From contig SADC01001305.1 of NCBI GenBank assembly GCA_004194705.1, positions 124,001-188,000 of the forward strand: a stretch of DNA of 64,000 bases. The letters run 5' to 3'. Both the position numbers and the translations under genes were made by a program. The notes beneath the pieces were generated by a model that saw only the letters and a program-made list of their open reading frames with translations, was not told the origin of the DNA and made no database searches. Of this stretch, positions 45,133 through 55,941 are shown in pieces. The DNA is from Ditylenchus dipsaci (lineage: Eukaryota > Nematoda > Chromadorea > Rhabditida > Anguinidae). Each line of letters begins with the position of its first letter. Position 1 is the first letter of the stretch.

Positions 45133-45548
45133 GGTACTTTCCTATTATCTCGAATCATTTTTGGATGTATTAGTTTTGTACCAATTTCACACTGTACCCG
45201 GCTAAGGGTTGGCCGCTTCGCGGCCAAGATCAGCACACTCCATATTGCAAGGGATAGGGGAAAGTACCGTAGTGAATAACTTAGAAATATATGGATCAGA
45301 TTCTCACGGGTTTTTGCACAAATTCACGTTTTTAAAAAGAAGTACCTTATATAAGATGTACATAATATAAAGTATTTTTAACATTCTCAAGTATTTCACC
45401 CTGAAATACGAACTTATTTTTCCCCTATCCCTTGCAATGCGGAGTGTGCTGTTCTTGGCGCGAAGCGGCCAACCCTTAGCCGGGTACAGTGTGAAATTGG
45501 TACAAAACTAATACATCCAAAAATGATTCGAGATAACAGGAAAGTACC
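45133..45548. mobile_element. Merlin-like MITE, 8-bp duplication GTTCTTAA
   Basis: A 416-bp element with inverted ends GGTACTTTCCTATTATCTCG and CGAGATAACAGGAAAGTACC, flanked by GTTCTTAA on both sides (45125-45132 and 45549-45556). The arms also share CTAAGGGTTGGCCGCTTCGC. Duplication length and GGTAC termini match the two Merlin elements. No transposase remnant was seen. Confidence 0.8.
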
Positions 45549-45559
45549 GTTCTTAATGA

Positions 45560-46760
45560 CAGTCTATCTTCCTACATATTTAAATGCTCTTTCAACAAAG
45601 TCCGCTATGCTTTCAACTAATATTACTAAAAAAATGTCTGCGAAGGTGATTTCCGCCATTTCCAGCTCATTTCATGTTAACCGAGGGGAGGTAATGAAGC
45701 ATTAAGTAAGTTACAATTTATCTGTAAGCTTTTTTCAACAAAAAATTTTAAATACAAGCTATAAAAAAATTGAAAATTCGAAAATTTGGCGCTAGGTTAA
45801 TATATCCCCGCATATTTAGGCAAAGGCCCATAGGCTGAAGACCTGGCCATTACTAATATCAGCTTATTAAAAAAAATTTAAAATGATGGTTTTAGGTATA
45901 TTAAAAAGGCTTGGGGGAGAGGGTGGTGGTTTTTATACGGCACCAGAGACGTAGACAGAGCGGGAGGGTGAAGGCGAGTGGGCTATGGCGCCCCGCAAGA
46001 TTTTATGAAAAACATTGTAACTTAAAAACACTATGAAACTCGAAAACGGTGTAGGTAAAGTGACCTTTGGGGGATTCAACACCCCTCCCCGTCAGATTTT
46101 TCTGGTTACGCATCTGCATGGTTAGCGTCAAAAATTTTCAAAACCCTGCCTTTCAGTCAAATGACTGAAAGGCAGAGTGAAAGTAAACAACGGTACGTAA
46201 CTCATAACTTTAAAAAAAATGACATTTGAGTCATTTTTGTTGAAAAATGGTCATTTTATCCAGTGCTTATTTCATTTTTGGAGCGAAAAAAAAAGGTTTT
46301 GACTAAAAACTTCAAAAATAAAAAAGATTTTGAGTCCCAAAAAAGAAAATATTATTAAAAAGGACGATTGCGAACCCTGGAGTAAACGCATTTTTATCAG
46401 AGTTTTTTTCAGAGATTTGTGGCTGCAAAAAATTTTATTGGGTAGCCCTGAATTTAAGCTACAAAATCTGACCAAATGAAAGAAAAATTTATGAAAAAAA
46501 CTTTACAGCCCTAATATAATATTTGATCAAATAGTAAATCATTCAAATTTCGACCCTTGTAGCTAATTCCCCTTTCCCGTAAATATTAAAAAAAAATACT
46601 ATTATAAATTACTGAAACATATGTTGTAGACTCCGGAAAAAAGTGCCTAAGACATGTTATAGACCCGGCTAGCACAAGCATACTAATATAAGCCTTTCAA
46701 TATAAAAAAATTCGAAAACCATGGTTTTAGATACCCTGCGAAAGTTATTGGGAGGAGGGG
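45560..46760. other. Intergenic, repeat scraps only
   Basis: 46130-46380 contains CTTTCAGTCAAATGACTGAAAG and a segment related to 37200-37330. No gene was recognised. Confidence 0.4.
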
Positions 46761-46765
46761 TTATA

Positions 46766-47550
46766 CAGGGTGATCCAACTTTTTTACCCATATTTGTTTT
46801 GCCCGTAACTTTTTTTATATTCATTGAAATTTTTGTACGACAACTCATTTGAAAGCCCTGTTTCTACCATTTTGTTTAAAAAAAGATTGGCTCAGTTTGA
46901 TTACTCTGAGCCGAGTTACGGACATTTTTATTTAATTACTGGAAACCGACAAATTTATTCAACAAATTCAACAAAAAATCAACAACAATGTTTCTTATCT
47001 TGTCTCGACGCTCCTTCCATTCCTTTCAACGCAAATTTCCAGACGACGGCGAAAATCATTCATTGCTCTCTCGATCATGGCTAGCGGCAACTGTCCCATT
47101 TCTTCGACGATCTTTTCACGCAGTGCAATCAAAGAGGCCAGAGGCTGATCCGTGTAGACCAAACTTTTTATGTAACCCCAACAGAAAAAGTCCATCCAGG
47201 TTAAGTCAGGCGATCGAGGTGCCCATAAGATTGGTGCAGGATTCCGACCAATCCACCTATTCGGAAAATGAAGATTCAGCAGAGCTCGAACCTCAATTCC
47301 CCAATGTGGCGGAGCCCCATCATGCATGAACACCAGTTGACCAAAATTTCTACTTTCTACTTCTTCTCTTTCCAGTAATTAAATAAAAATGTCCGTAACT
47401 CGGCTCAGAGTAATCAAACTGAGCCAATCTTTTATTTTAACGAAATGGTAGAAACAGGGCTTTTAAATGAGTTGTCGTACAAAAAATTTCAATGAATATA
47501 AAAAAAGTTATGGGCAAAACAAATATGGGTAAAAAAGTTGGATCACCCTG
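46766..47550 (-). mobile_element. Mariner-like element, deletion derivative
   Basis: A 785-bp element with ends CAGGGTGATCCAACTTTTTT and the complement, flanked by TA. The inverted arms are about 185 bp long. It encloses a transposase fragment on the minus strand. Confidence 0.88.
46995..47333 (-). pseudogene. Mariner/IS630-family transposase fragment
   Basis: About 110 codons from the catalytic core: FMHDGAPPHWG (second catalytic Asp), FPNRWIGRNP and WAPRSPDLTWMDFFCWGYIK (third catalytic position Asp). The N-terminal DNA-binding part and the first Asp are absent, so it cannot act alone. The plus-strand frame over the same bases is a shadow. Confidence 0.85.
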
Positions 47551-48484
47551 TATTCCAGTGGCGTCGAAAAGTTTATAGAGGGGTGTTCATTCACTAATAG
47601 CGCCCAAATTCTTTGGTTTGTGAAAAAAATTATTTTTCGTTAGGTGACAAAAAGAATTTTTTGCTTGCTTTCGGTAATAATGATTTTGCGATTTTTCAAA
47701 TTTTTTCATTTTAATTTTTTATAATATTAGGCGGTCTCAGACTCAATTTTGATAAAAACGTAAATATTTAGCTTGAGTCTCGCAAGGATCGAAAACCCGG
47801 AAAATTTATCATACTTCATCACCTGTTGTACTAGTTATTCCTATCATAAAAGAGCTCCAATCATTGCTCCACAGATTGGCGACGCAATAAATAAAATAGG
47901 AGTGATCAGTTAAAATTATATTTTTACTCCAAAAATGCTAAAAATATTTTCTGAATTCTTTTTTTTTTGAATTCAAAATTAAAATTTCATGTCTTACTTC
48001 AGGAAAAGCTTGAACTGATATCAGATAGTTTTGTAGTTTTCATACTGATTCTGGGTCTGAAAGCAGATATTGGAAAATCAACATATACGGCGAGAAACAA
48101 TCCTATTTTTAGTTCGTAAGCATTGCTTGATGTTCGATAGATAGATGTTTGATTAGTACAGAGAACATGAGCCTGCTTTTGCATCCGGCAATCTTTGAGT
48201 TGTGAGCTATCAACGTTATTCATATGCTGATTTGAGTGTCTGTGCATATTCGAAAATGTCCACTAAAAATGTCCAAGCATCTGCAGAATTGTTTTTATAA
48301 TCATCAGGGGCAAATCGGTAGTATAGAACAAGAATAGACCAGCACAATTTAAGACAAAAATTAAAACTAAATGTTATATCTGCCATGTACTGGCTAAAAA
48401 GTGCCTTGTTTTTTGAGTTTTAGTCAAAGAGGCAAGTACCTAAACAAATTTTGTGAATATATGACCTGGATTGGGCCTAAGTCA

Positions 48485-48600
48485 CGGCGCTTAGGTCCCG
48501 GGGCTACTAAGCGCAGGGGATTAGTCGGCACTTTGCAGGATTATGAAGTAAGCGCCGGTGCTTAGTCAAATCGCAAAATAAGCGCCGGCGCTTAATGAAT
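48485..48600. repeat. Short GC-rich repeats GCGCCGGCGCTTA
   Basis: Several imperfect copies of GCGCTTAGTC / TAAGCGCCGG in both orientations, in an otherwise AT-rich stretch. Origin unknown. Confidence 0.45.
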
Positions 48601-48621
48601 CCTGTGGATAATACCATCAAA

Positions 48622-49040
48622 TATCAGGTTGTTCGATAAGTTCGTAGCGTTTTTTCAAAGCCCCATTTCTTATTAATGTTGCAAGCTTATCTCTCTTCTT
48701 AAAATTTTATTTTTTAGCCCTGCATCTCTTTTTCCAAGTGGCATATTGCTTTTAGCTTTATTATTTTGGATAAATCACTATTTGGCAAATGACACTTGTC
48801 AGGTCATTTTGAGAAATTGACCAACGTTTTCATCACTTTAACAGGTCAAATGTTTTATTGGATTTTAACGTTACGGCAATTCTTATCACTTTGTTTAAGC
48901 GCAGCTCAAGAGCTACACGATCCATTTTACAGAATAATTTTTAGAAATCTGAGTGTTGAGATATGACCTTTTGAAAAAACCAGCTTCTTGAAAAAACGAC
49001 CGAAATTCGAAAAATTGGGAAAATTTGGATTTCGGTCATT
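48622..49040. repeat. Half of a mariner-type palindromic element
   Basis: The start GTTGTTCGATAAGTTCGTAGC is a mariner-like terminus. The body shares GACACTTGTCAGGTCATTTT and GCGCAGCTCAAGAGCTAC with 8165-8927. No matching right half was found. Confidence 0.6.
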
Positions 49041-49722
49041 TTTTGTTCTTTTTCATTCAAATTATTGAATTATTCAAATTATTCAAATTATTGAAGGTCG
49101 ACTGTAAATTTCTCAAAAAAAAAAACTTTAACTTTTTTCTTTGTCATTTTAAATTTTTTTTTAACAATTTACCTTTCGACTAACGTACTATTCCATGATT
49201 TTTTGGTATGGTCTGTAAAAAAGCTGATTTTTTTAGAACACAAGTTTGCTGGTCCCCGAAGTTGAATAAACGAGAAATGTAATTTTGTGTATTTCTGTAT
49301 AAACAGCAAAAATTAGTTGTTTATGTATTCCATAAGTTCTTTCAGAAAACAGGTGCGCATTTTCCCTCATTAATTAAATTATTCCGAAAACAATAAATAT
49401 CCAAAATATTTCTAGTGAACAAAATATTAAAAGAATACATTTAGCTAAAGAATTTCATTATGTTATCTTAAGTTGAAGTTCATAACAATCAAAACAGCAT
49501 AACAAGAAATAACAACTCTAGAACTTCTTTCCTTAGTCATAGATTCTTTCCAACTGCTTATATAAAATTCCATATGCTAAAAATATCATTTTTCAAATTT
49601 TCACAAAAAAATATCTTACATTTTCATCTACAAATGCGTTTGGTGTTGGAAAGAAAATAGTAGACCAATCGTAACATATATTAGCTAAGCTACCAGTTTG
49701 CTTCTTGTATTAAGAAATACTA

Positions 49723-50742
49723 CAGTGCGTTTCATAATTTTACAGGCACCCTCTTTTTAGGTGTTTAGAGACAATTTTTAAAAAAAATAAAAAACCTGTT
49801 TTCACAAACAAGATAAGCATAGTCGATAACTTAGTAATTATGCAAAAATATTGGGGACGTTGGGTTATGAAAAAAATATGACCAAAAATTCAAATTACCA
49901 CCGTTTCATAATTTTACAGGCAGTTAGAGTAAAAAGCTGTATTCATAACATGATTCTTGTGTATTCTTAATTTTTACTGACTTTTTGTAAGCCCTCTTCC
50001 TTAGCTACAATTAGGTAGGTCAAACTTATTTTTTGATTATTCTAGGAAAAGTTATGACCATCAACATAAAAGCGTCGATTTCTAGTCAAAATAAAGAAAA
50101 ATAACAAAAATACAGGGCTGAGAAACAGACGGTTGAATTTAGACAAGACAAAAAAGGCTAAAAATAAATCAAAAACAGGGGCTTTTTGTCTTGTCTAAAT
50201 TCAACCGTCTGTTTCTCAGCCCTGTATTTCTATAAAACAATAGTCGACATGTTATTTTGTAGATAAATCAAAGAGCTTTCGAATGGTGCAATAGATGTCA
50301 TCTTTTCATCGACAAGTATTGAGAAAAGCTATTTTTTATGTGGCCAAACAGTCATTTTCCTTAGATTTTTCTTTATTTTGACTAGAAATGACACTTTCAT
50401 GTTGATGGTCATAACTTTTCCTAGAATAATCAAAAAAATAAGTTTGACCTAGCTAATTGTAGCTAAGGAAGAGGGCTTACAAAAAGTCAGTAAAAATTAA
50501 GAATACACAAGAATCATGTTATGAATACAGCTTTTTACTCTAACTGCCTGTAAAATTATGAAACGGTGGTAATTTGAATTTTCGGTCATATTTTTTTCAT
50601 AACCCAACATCCCCAATATTTTGCATAATTACTAAGTTATCGACTATGCTTATCTTGTTTGTGAAAACAGGTTTTTTATTTTTTTAAAAAATGTCTCTAA
50701 ACACCTAAAAAGAGGGTGCCTGTAAAATTATGAAACGCACTG
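49723..50742. mobile_element. 1-kb palindromic MITE, TA flanks
   Basis: Ends CAGTGCGTTTCATAATTTTA and the complement, flanked by TA. The two arms of about 400 bp are nearly exact inverted copies. The centre is occupied by a further hairpin element (50113-50224). Confidence 0.85.
50113..50224. mobile_element. 112-bp hairpin MITE at the palindrome centre
   Basis: CAGGGCTGAGAAACAGACGG and its complement form an almost perfect hairpin with arms of about 47 bp, flanked by TA. Confidence 0.8.
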
Positions 50743-51051
50743 TATAAGAAACTTTTTATTGGGCAGCACAATTGTAAAGCGGAATAGCAAACAGTTTAGT
50801 TGGGCCATCACAACTTGTACTGCACAAAACACAATGCTGCACATCTAAATACGGCGTATTGCCTTTAATTTTGTGCTTCAAACAATTACTCCAATCCTAG
50901 CAAAATTTATTCCGCCAAACTTAAAAATCCGTTGATAAGAGCGCATGTTAATGGGAAAATTAGTTTGGTAGCAGTCCGAAACTAACTAATATAGTAAACA
51001 GTAAATCTCATATCTAAAGTGTTGAAAAAGCTTGTTTTTTAAGTAAATATA

Positions 51052-51283
51052 TTAGGCTGTGCCATAATACGTTCGATTTTTTCGAAAAAAAATTGTGTCA
51101 TCATGTTTTTTCTATAAAATTTTTAAAAACTTTTCAAAAGTTGACTTCTTATTTTGTAGCCTAGATTCTCAGCTACAAAATGTGAGGTCGACTTTTGAAA
51201 AATTGTCAAAAAAATTATAGAAAAACGTAATACCACAAAAGTTTTTCTTTAAAAAAAACAAACGTACTTATGACACAACCTAA
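51052..51283. mobile_element. Mariner-type MITE, TA flanks
   Basis: A 232-bp element with ends TTAGGCTGTGCCATAATACG and CGTACTTATGACACAACCTAA, flanked by TA. The centre is a tight inverted pair around GTAGCCTAGATTCTCAGCTAC. Confidence 0.78.
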
Positions 51284-51594
51284 TATATTATTACAGTGAT
51301 GAGACTTAAAAAGTAGCGATAAGAAGACATGCTGACTGGTGAAGCAACGATAATTACAAAAAACACGAATAAAAACAAAGTAAAACACATAGCAAAAAAA
51401 TAAAAAGAAGAGAAGTTTCATAAAATGTACTGATTTCCATAGTCTTTTCTGTATTATAAAGTAACTTTTTTTCTTATTTTCAGACAAACAACTGCTTAAT
51501 TGAACCATTCTTGCTTCTAAAAATTTATTGATATGATGCTTTATTTTGAAAAGCAAGCTTTTTAAAATAAACAGATGTTGGTACTTACCCCTTT

Positions 51595-52310
51595 TAAAAC
51601 AACACAGCCCCTCCCCCAACCCCTAATTTTTGAAAAGTGACTCAAAGGCGGGTTTCAAGCTATTTTTTTCTGCTGAATATAATACAAGAAACATTTCTGA
51701 ACAGTTTCCAATTTAAAATAATTTTTTTTTCCAAAAAATTTTGACGTTAATTTTATGAAGGCTAAATGGTCTTTTAGGGTATTTCAGGGTCATTTTGACT
51801 AAATTTTGGTCAAATATGGGAAAAAGTAATGAGTTTCGAATGTGTTTTACTTCTTACGGTCTACCGCATATAGAAACTATGGTATGCACTTGTATAGGTG
51901 GATAATAGTGCCGTTTGGCTTATTACCACCATTTGACTTGGTCCCCCTGGTCTGTGTTTTAGGCTTGGGCAAGGGTAGGCCAGCGTATGTTAAGACGAAC
52001 TCAAACATGCTTTTCTTACTTTTTTCAACCTTGAGACATTTTCGAGCCCGTCTTTACGTACGCTTGCCTACCCTTGCCTAAGCCTGAAAATGTAAAAATA
52101 ATTGAAAAATGACCCTAAAATACCTTAAAAAGACCATCTGGCCTTCATGAGTTGAACTCAAAAATTTTTGAAACTTTTTATAATTTTTTAATCGGAAATT
52201 GTTTAGAAACGTTTCTTGTATCGCGCTAAGCAGAAAAAAGTAGCTTGCGACCCGCTTTTGGGCCATTTTTTAAAAATTTGGGGGTGGGAGGGTGTAGGGG
52301 GCTGGTAAAC
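51595..52310. mobile_element. Foldback element with nested hairpin MITE
   Basis: Arms 51595-51800 and 52090-52310 share AGAAACATTTCTGAACA-type and GACCATTTAGCCTTCAT-type blocks in inverted order. The centre holds a decayed second-hairpin module (51840-51900) and the fourth copy of the AGGCTTGGGCAAGG hairpin MITE (51960-52087). Confidence 0.65.
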
Positions 52311-52555
52311 GGGTTTACCCAGATGTTTTGTTAAATTTTCTGGTCCAAAAGCATAAAATATTTTTTCTCTTTTTTTTGCAGTTTATATCATTGATATGAT
52401 TTATATCATTTGCCATTAAAATTCACAAGCACAACGAATGCATTACCAAAATTGGACTTTTAGCTAGGGGACTTAGGTTATTAAACCTGAATGGCACGTG
52501 AATACTCCCGAAAGATCCAAAGAAAATAGATTGAACTATTTTGAATGCTGGAGTG

Positions 52556-52795
52556 ACCGCATAAAAAACCGGTATGCATGCACAAAGGCGTAGCCAGAAA
52601 AAAACTCCTGAGGTCATTGCACCTACACCGTTTTCGACTTTTACGCAGTTTTTATATTAAAATCGTTTTTTTTAATTTCAGGAGTTGGGCTGAAGCCCGA
52701 TAAGCCATCCACCTGACCCGCCCATGTGCATGCATTTTTATGCATCTGGAGCCACTTTTGAGTGATTAATATCTAAGCATGGTATTTTTCCGTGC
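52556..52795. repeat. Decayed copy of the C-run family centre
   Basis: ACCGCATAAAAAACCGGTATGCATGC and TGCATCTGGAGCCACTTTTGAGTGATT are reverse-orientation remains of the second hairpin module. Confidence 0.5.
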
Positions 52796-52854
52796 ATCAC
52801 TTTTCAATTCTTTTTGCACCACTTTTTTTTATACACTTTCACTCTTTTATGCAC

Positions 52855-54435
52855 TACCTTTTTTAGTGTACCACTTTTATGGGCAAAGCTTTTCCTTGCT
52901 GCAAAAAGACTTCTTTTTGCTCCCGAAGGGCTTTTTTTGCTGCAAAAAGACTTTTTTTGCTGCAAAAGGACTTTTTTTGCTCCCAAAAGACTTTTTTTGC
53001 TGCTAATTTTGTCTGCTGCAAAAAAACTTCCTTTTGCTGCTGAAATACTTTTTTTTTTGCTGCAAAAAGACTTTTTTTTGCTGCTAAAATACTTTTTTTT
53101 GCTGCTAAAACACTTTTCTGCTGCAATATTGTTTTGCTTCACATGCCTTCTTCGCCGTATTTTTCACTAGAAATATCAATTATTATACATATTTTGCGGT
53201 CAATTCGTCCACAAAATTTTTATTATTTCTTAGGAACGAATAAACCGTGCTATTCAACCAAAAATTGTGTGCTGAAAACAGTCTGTTGACATCGAAATCC
53301 TGTTTTGACTAACTAGTATTTCAATACCCTGGTTATTTATGAAATAACAGTACCCACTTTAAGGTAGTCGGCACTTATGCACTTTGGGAAGGATGGGTGT
53401 GCGCATTTTATAATTATTTGAGAAAAGTATTTAAACATCTCCTAAGTAATTGTTTTACGCAAGTTCTTAAGTTTTTATTTGATTTTTGCTCCGGAAATGA
53501 ATAAGTACCAGGTAATCGAAATTAAAATTAAGGGAATTATTCAGATTGAACATATAAATAATTATATCATGCCTAGAAGAGTGCCTCGAGTACTTTAGTG
53601 TATATGAAAAGTCAGTTTTTGTCGCGAAATTTTCAGGCAGTACTTTAGTTCTTCAGCCGGCCCCACCTGGAGAATAAGAGACTACCTAGGTTTCGAAAGT
53701 GTGATTGATTGACCGTGGACGCATTGACCTGTGGACGAGTTGACGGATGCACGTATTGACTGTGGACGAATTGACCGCAAAATATGATACAGTCAAACCT
53801 CGATTTAGTGGCACCCCCAAAAGTTAGTTCCCGCCTAGGGTCCGACACTTTTTTTAACCCAATTTTCAAAATATTTTATCGATTCTGTTATGACAGTCTG
53901 GTCGCAAATATCGTGAGGATTCCGATTTTACCGATCGTTTTTTGAAAAGAAAACAAAATTTGGGTTAAAAAAGTAAAACCTCGATATAGTGGCACCTGTT
54001 TTCAAAAAAGGGGTGCCACTATATCGAGGTTTTACTTTTTTACCCCAAAATTTGTTTACTTTTCAAAAACGATCGGCGAAATCGGAATCCTCACGATATT
54101 TGCGACCAGACTGTCATAACAGAATCGATAAAATATTTTGAAAATTGGGTTAAAAAAAGTGTCGGACCCTAGGCGGGAACGAACTTTTGGGGGTGCCATA
54201 GTAGAGAGGTTTGACTGTAATAATTGATATTTCTAGTGAAAAATGCTGCGAATAAGGCATGTGAAGCAAAACAATATTTGCAGCAAAAAAGTATTTTAGC
54301 AGCAAAAAAAGTATTTTAGCAGCAAAAAGAAGTCTTTTTGCAGCAAACAAAATTAGCAGCAAAAAAAGTCCTTTGGGAGCGAAAAGAAGTCTTTTTGCAG
54401 CAAGGAAAAGCTTTGCCGCACTTTTATTACCACTT
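52855..54435. mobile_element. Inverted repeat with CTGCAAAAAGAC minisatellite arms, interrupted
   Basis: The left arm (52855-53215) and right arm (53756-53787 plus 54220-54435) match in reverse, including TTGCTTCACATGCCTT and CTAGAAATATCAATTATTA. The right arm is split by a pogo-type MITE. Lys/Ala- and Phe/Leu-rich open frames here come from the CTGCAAAAAGACTT repeats. Confidence 0.75.
53790..54217. mobile_element. Pogo/Tigger-type MITE, TA flanks
   Basis: A 428-bp element with ends CAGTCAAACCTCGATTTAGT and GAGAGGTTTGACTG, flanked by TA. The arms are nearly fully complementary (shared AGGGTCCGACAC and ATTCCGATTTTACCGATCG). Confidence 0.85.
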
Positions 54436-54689
54436 TCAATTTCACACTGAGATGTTTATTTAGATCAGATTATTAATGCCGCGAACATACTTGTACGGAC
54501 GACGGGCGCCGAGATTTTAGAAAAGGAAAAGAGATTTTAGAAGAGGCGCCGACTTTGTCGCAACTTTTGTACCAGCGTTGTTTTTTCCAATTTTTTGAAA
54601 AGTGTTTAAAAAATTTTCTTGAAGTTTTCCTTCTTTTTTTTCAATTTTCTTGAATAAAATCTTAATTGAGTAGCATTAAGATGAAAAAA

Positions 54690-55690
54690 TAGACGCTACT
54701 GTCAAAACCCCCCCTAAAAAGCTACTGTAATATAACCCCCCCCAAAAATCGGACCTACTGTCATATACCCCCCCCAAAACCGACTTTTTTGGGAGTGTCT
54801 AAAAACCATTTTTATGCAATAATTTTGCCATAAAAGGACCAGAAAAGCAGTTTAAAGGGATTGTGGGCTGTATTGGGAGGGGAAGGGAATAATACAGGGG
54901 CACTTTTTTTAGCTGCTTTACCATGTTTTTCAACTCGGGCCGTGGCAAAAATAGACTCTATATGCATTTTATGATCAAGTGTACTTCTCGGAATCATGTC
55001 TAAGGTAAATGAGTGCGCGCATCTCTAACTCTCAAGCCCCCTGCGCCCCCTTCGGGGGCGCAGGGGCTTGGGGGCTTGGAGTTGAGATGCGCACACCCAC
55101 ATACCTTAGACACAGATCACTCGAAAGTGACTCTGGATGCATGAAAAAACATGCATACCAGAGTTATTTATGCGGTAGGACACAGTATTCAAAACTATGT
55201 TCAACATCTTTATTTTTTCGCCGAAGAGCATTTCCCTCGTTCTACAAGGCCGGGCCAGAGACCCAGCATCCAAAAATTCAGCCTAGCACTCAAAAAGTGC
55301 TAGGTCTATGAGCAAACCCGCAAGGTCCACCCCGCTGATTGGCTTAGTCCATGAAAAGTACTTATACTTATGCCTGCACCACAAGTTCCTGGGTTTGAAA
55401 GTACTCTTAGACGCTTAGAGAATTAGTACTCTAAGGATCCCAACCATCTCGAGAAGTGGCCTCTGTATTATTCCCTTCCCCTCCCAATACAGCCCATAAT
55501 CCCTTTTAAACTGCTTTTCTGGTCCTTTTATGGCAAAATTATTGCATAAAAATGGTTTTTAGACAGTCCCAAAAAAGTCGGTTTTTGGGGGGGGGGGGGT
55601 ATATGACAGTAGGTCCGATTTTTGGGGGGGGGGGGAGTATATTACAGTAGCTTTTTGGGGGGAGGGGGGTATATTACAGTAGCGCCAGAA
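54690..55690. mobile_element. C-run foldback element, copy D
   Basis: The left side has repeated units CTACTGTAATATA plus a C run; the right side has the complement, ending GTATATTACAGTAGCGCC. Inner arms share TAGACTGTCCC-type and GGGCTGTATTGGGAGGGG blocks. The hairpin core is at 54998-55111, with the second hairpin after it. Confidence 0.8.
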
Positions 55691-55941
55691 ATTTCAACAC
55701 CCAATATTATTAAAAAATTAGTCCATAAAAGAGTGAAAGTGGTGCAAAAAGAATTGAAAAGTGGTGCACCGAAAAATATTACCCCGTATCTAAGTTATAT
55801 GTATTTTCTCGCTTCTGGATATGACTTGGTTGAAGTGTTAAAATGTGATTGTGTTCAACAGTAAGAGTTTATTTGACTCAGGAGCAAGTTGTTTATGCTT
55901 AATCACATTTAATGTAATAGATATTGTTTTCTAACTTCAAA

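Larger units (their letters stand above)
47840..50990 (-). pseudogene. Decayed or partial serpentine chemoreceptor
   Basis: The block with MCSIVFCAVQVVMAQLNCLL (exon start 50844) matches MCATVFCAVQVLAAQLNCLL of the receptor at 62399-62602, preceded by an exon ending at 50890 with NFARIGV, like HFAKLGV. Near 47840-47910 TPILFIASPICGAMIGAL resembles LPIFFIVLPVGCTFIAAL of that gene, and near 48010-48250 a membrane-helix-like GLFLAVYVDFPISAF precedes KLQNYLISVQAF in a shifted frame. Frame breaks that are not all in homopolymers, and large MITE insertions in the introns, suggest decay. Exon joins are uncertain. Confidence 0.45.

Noticed and set aside
46988..47329. 113-codon plus-strand frame
   Set aside because: It is the antisense of the mariner-like transposase fragment, which has clear catalytic motifs.
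52779..53170. Long Lys/Ala- and Phe/Leu-rich open frames on both strands
   Set aside because: They are direct translations of the CTGCAAAAAGACTT minisatellite and have no independent coding signal.
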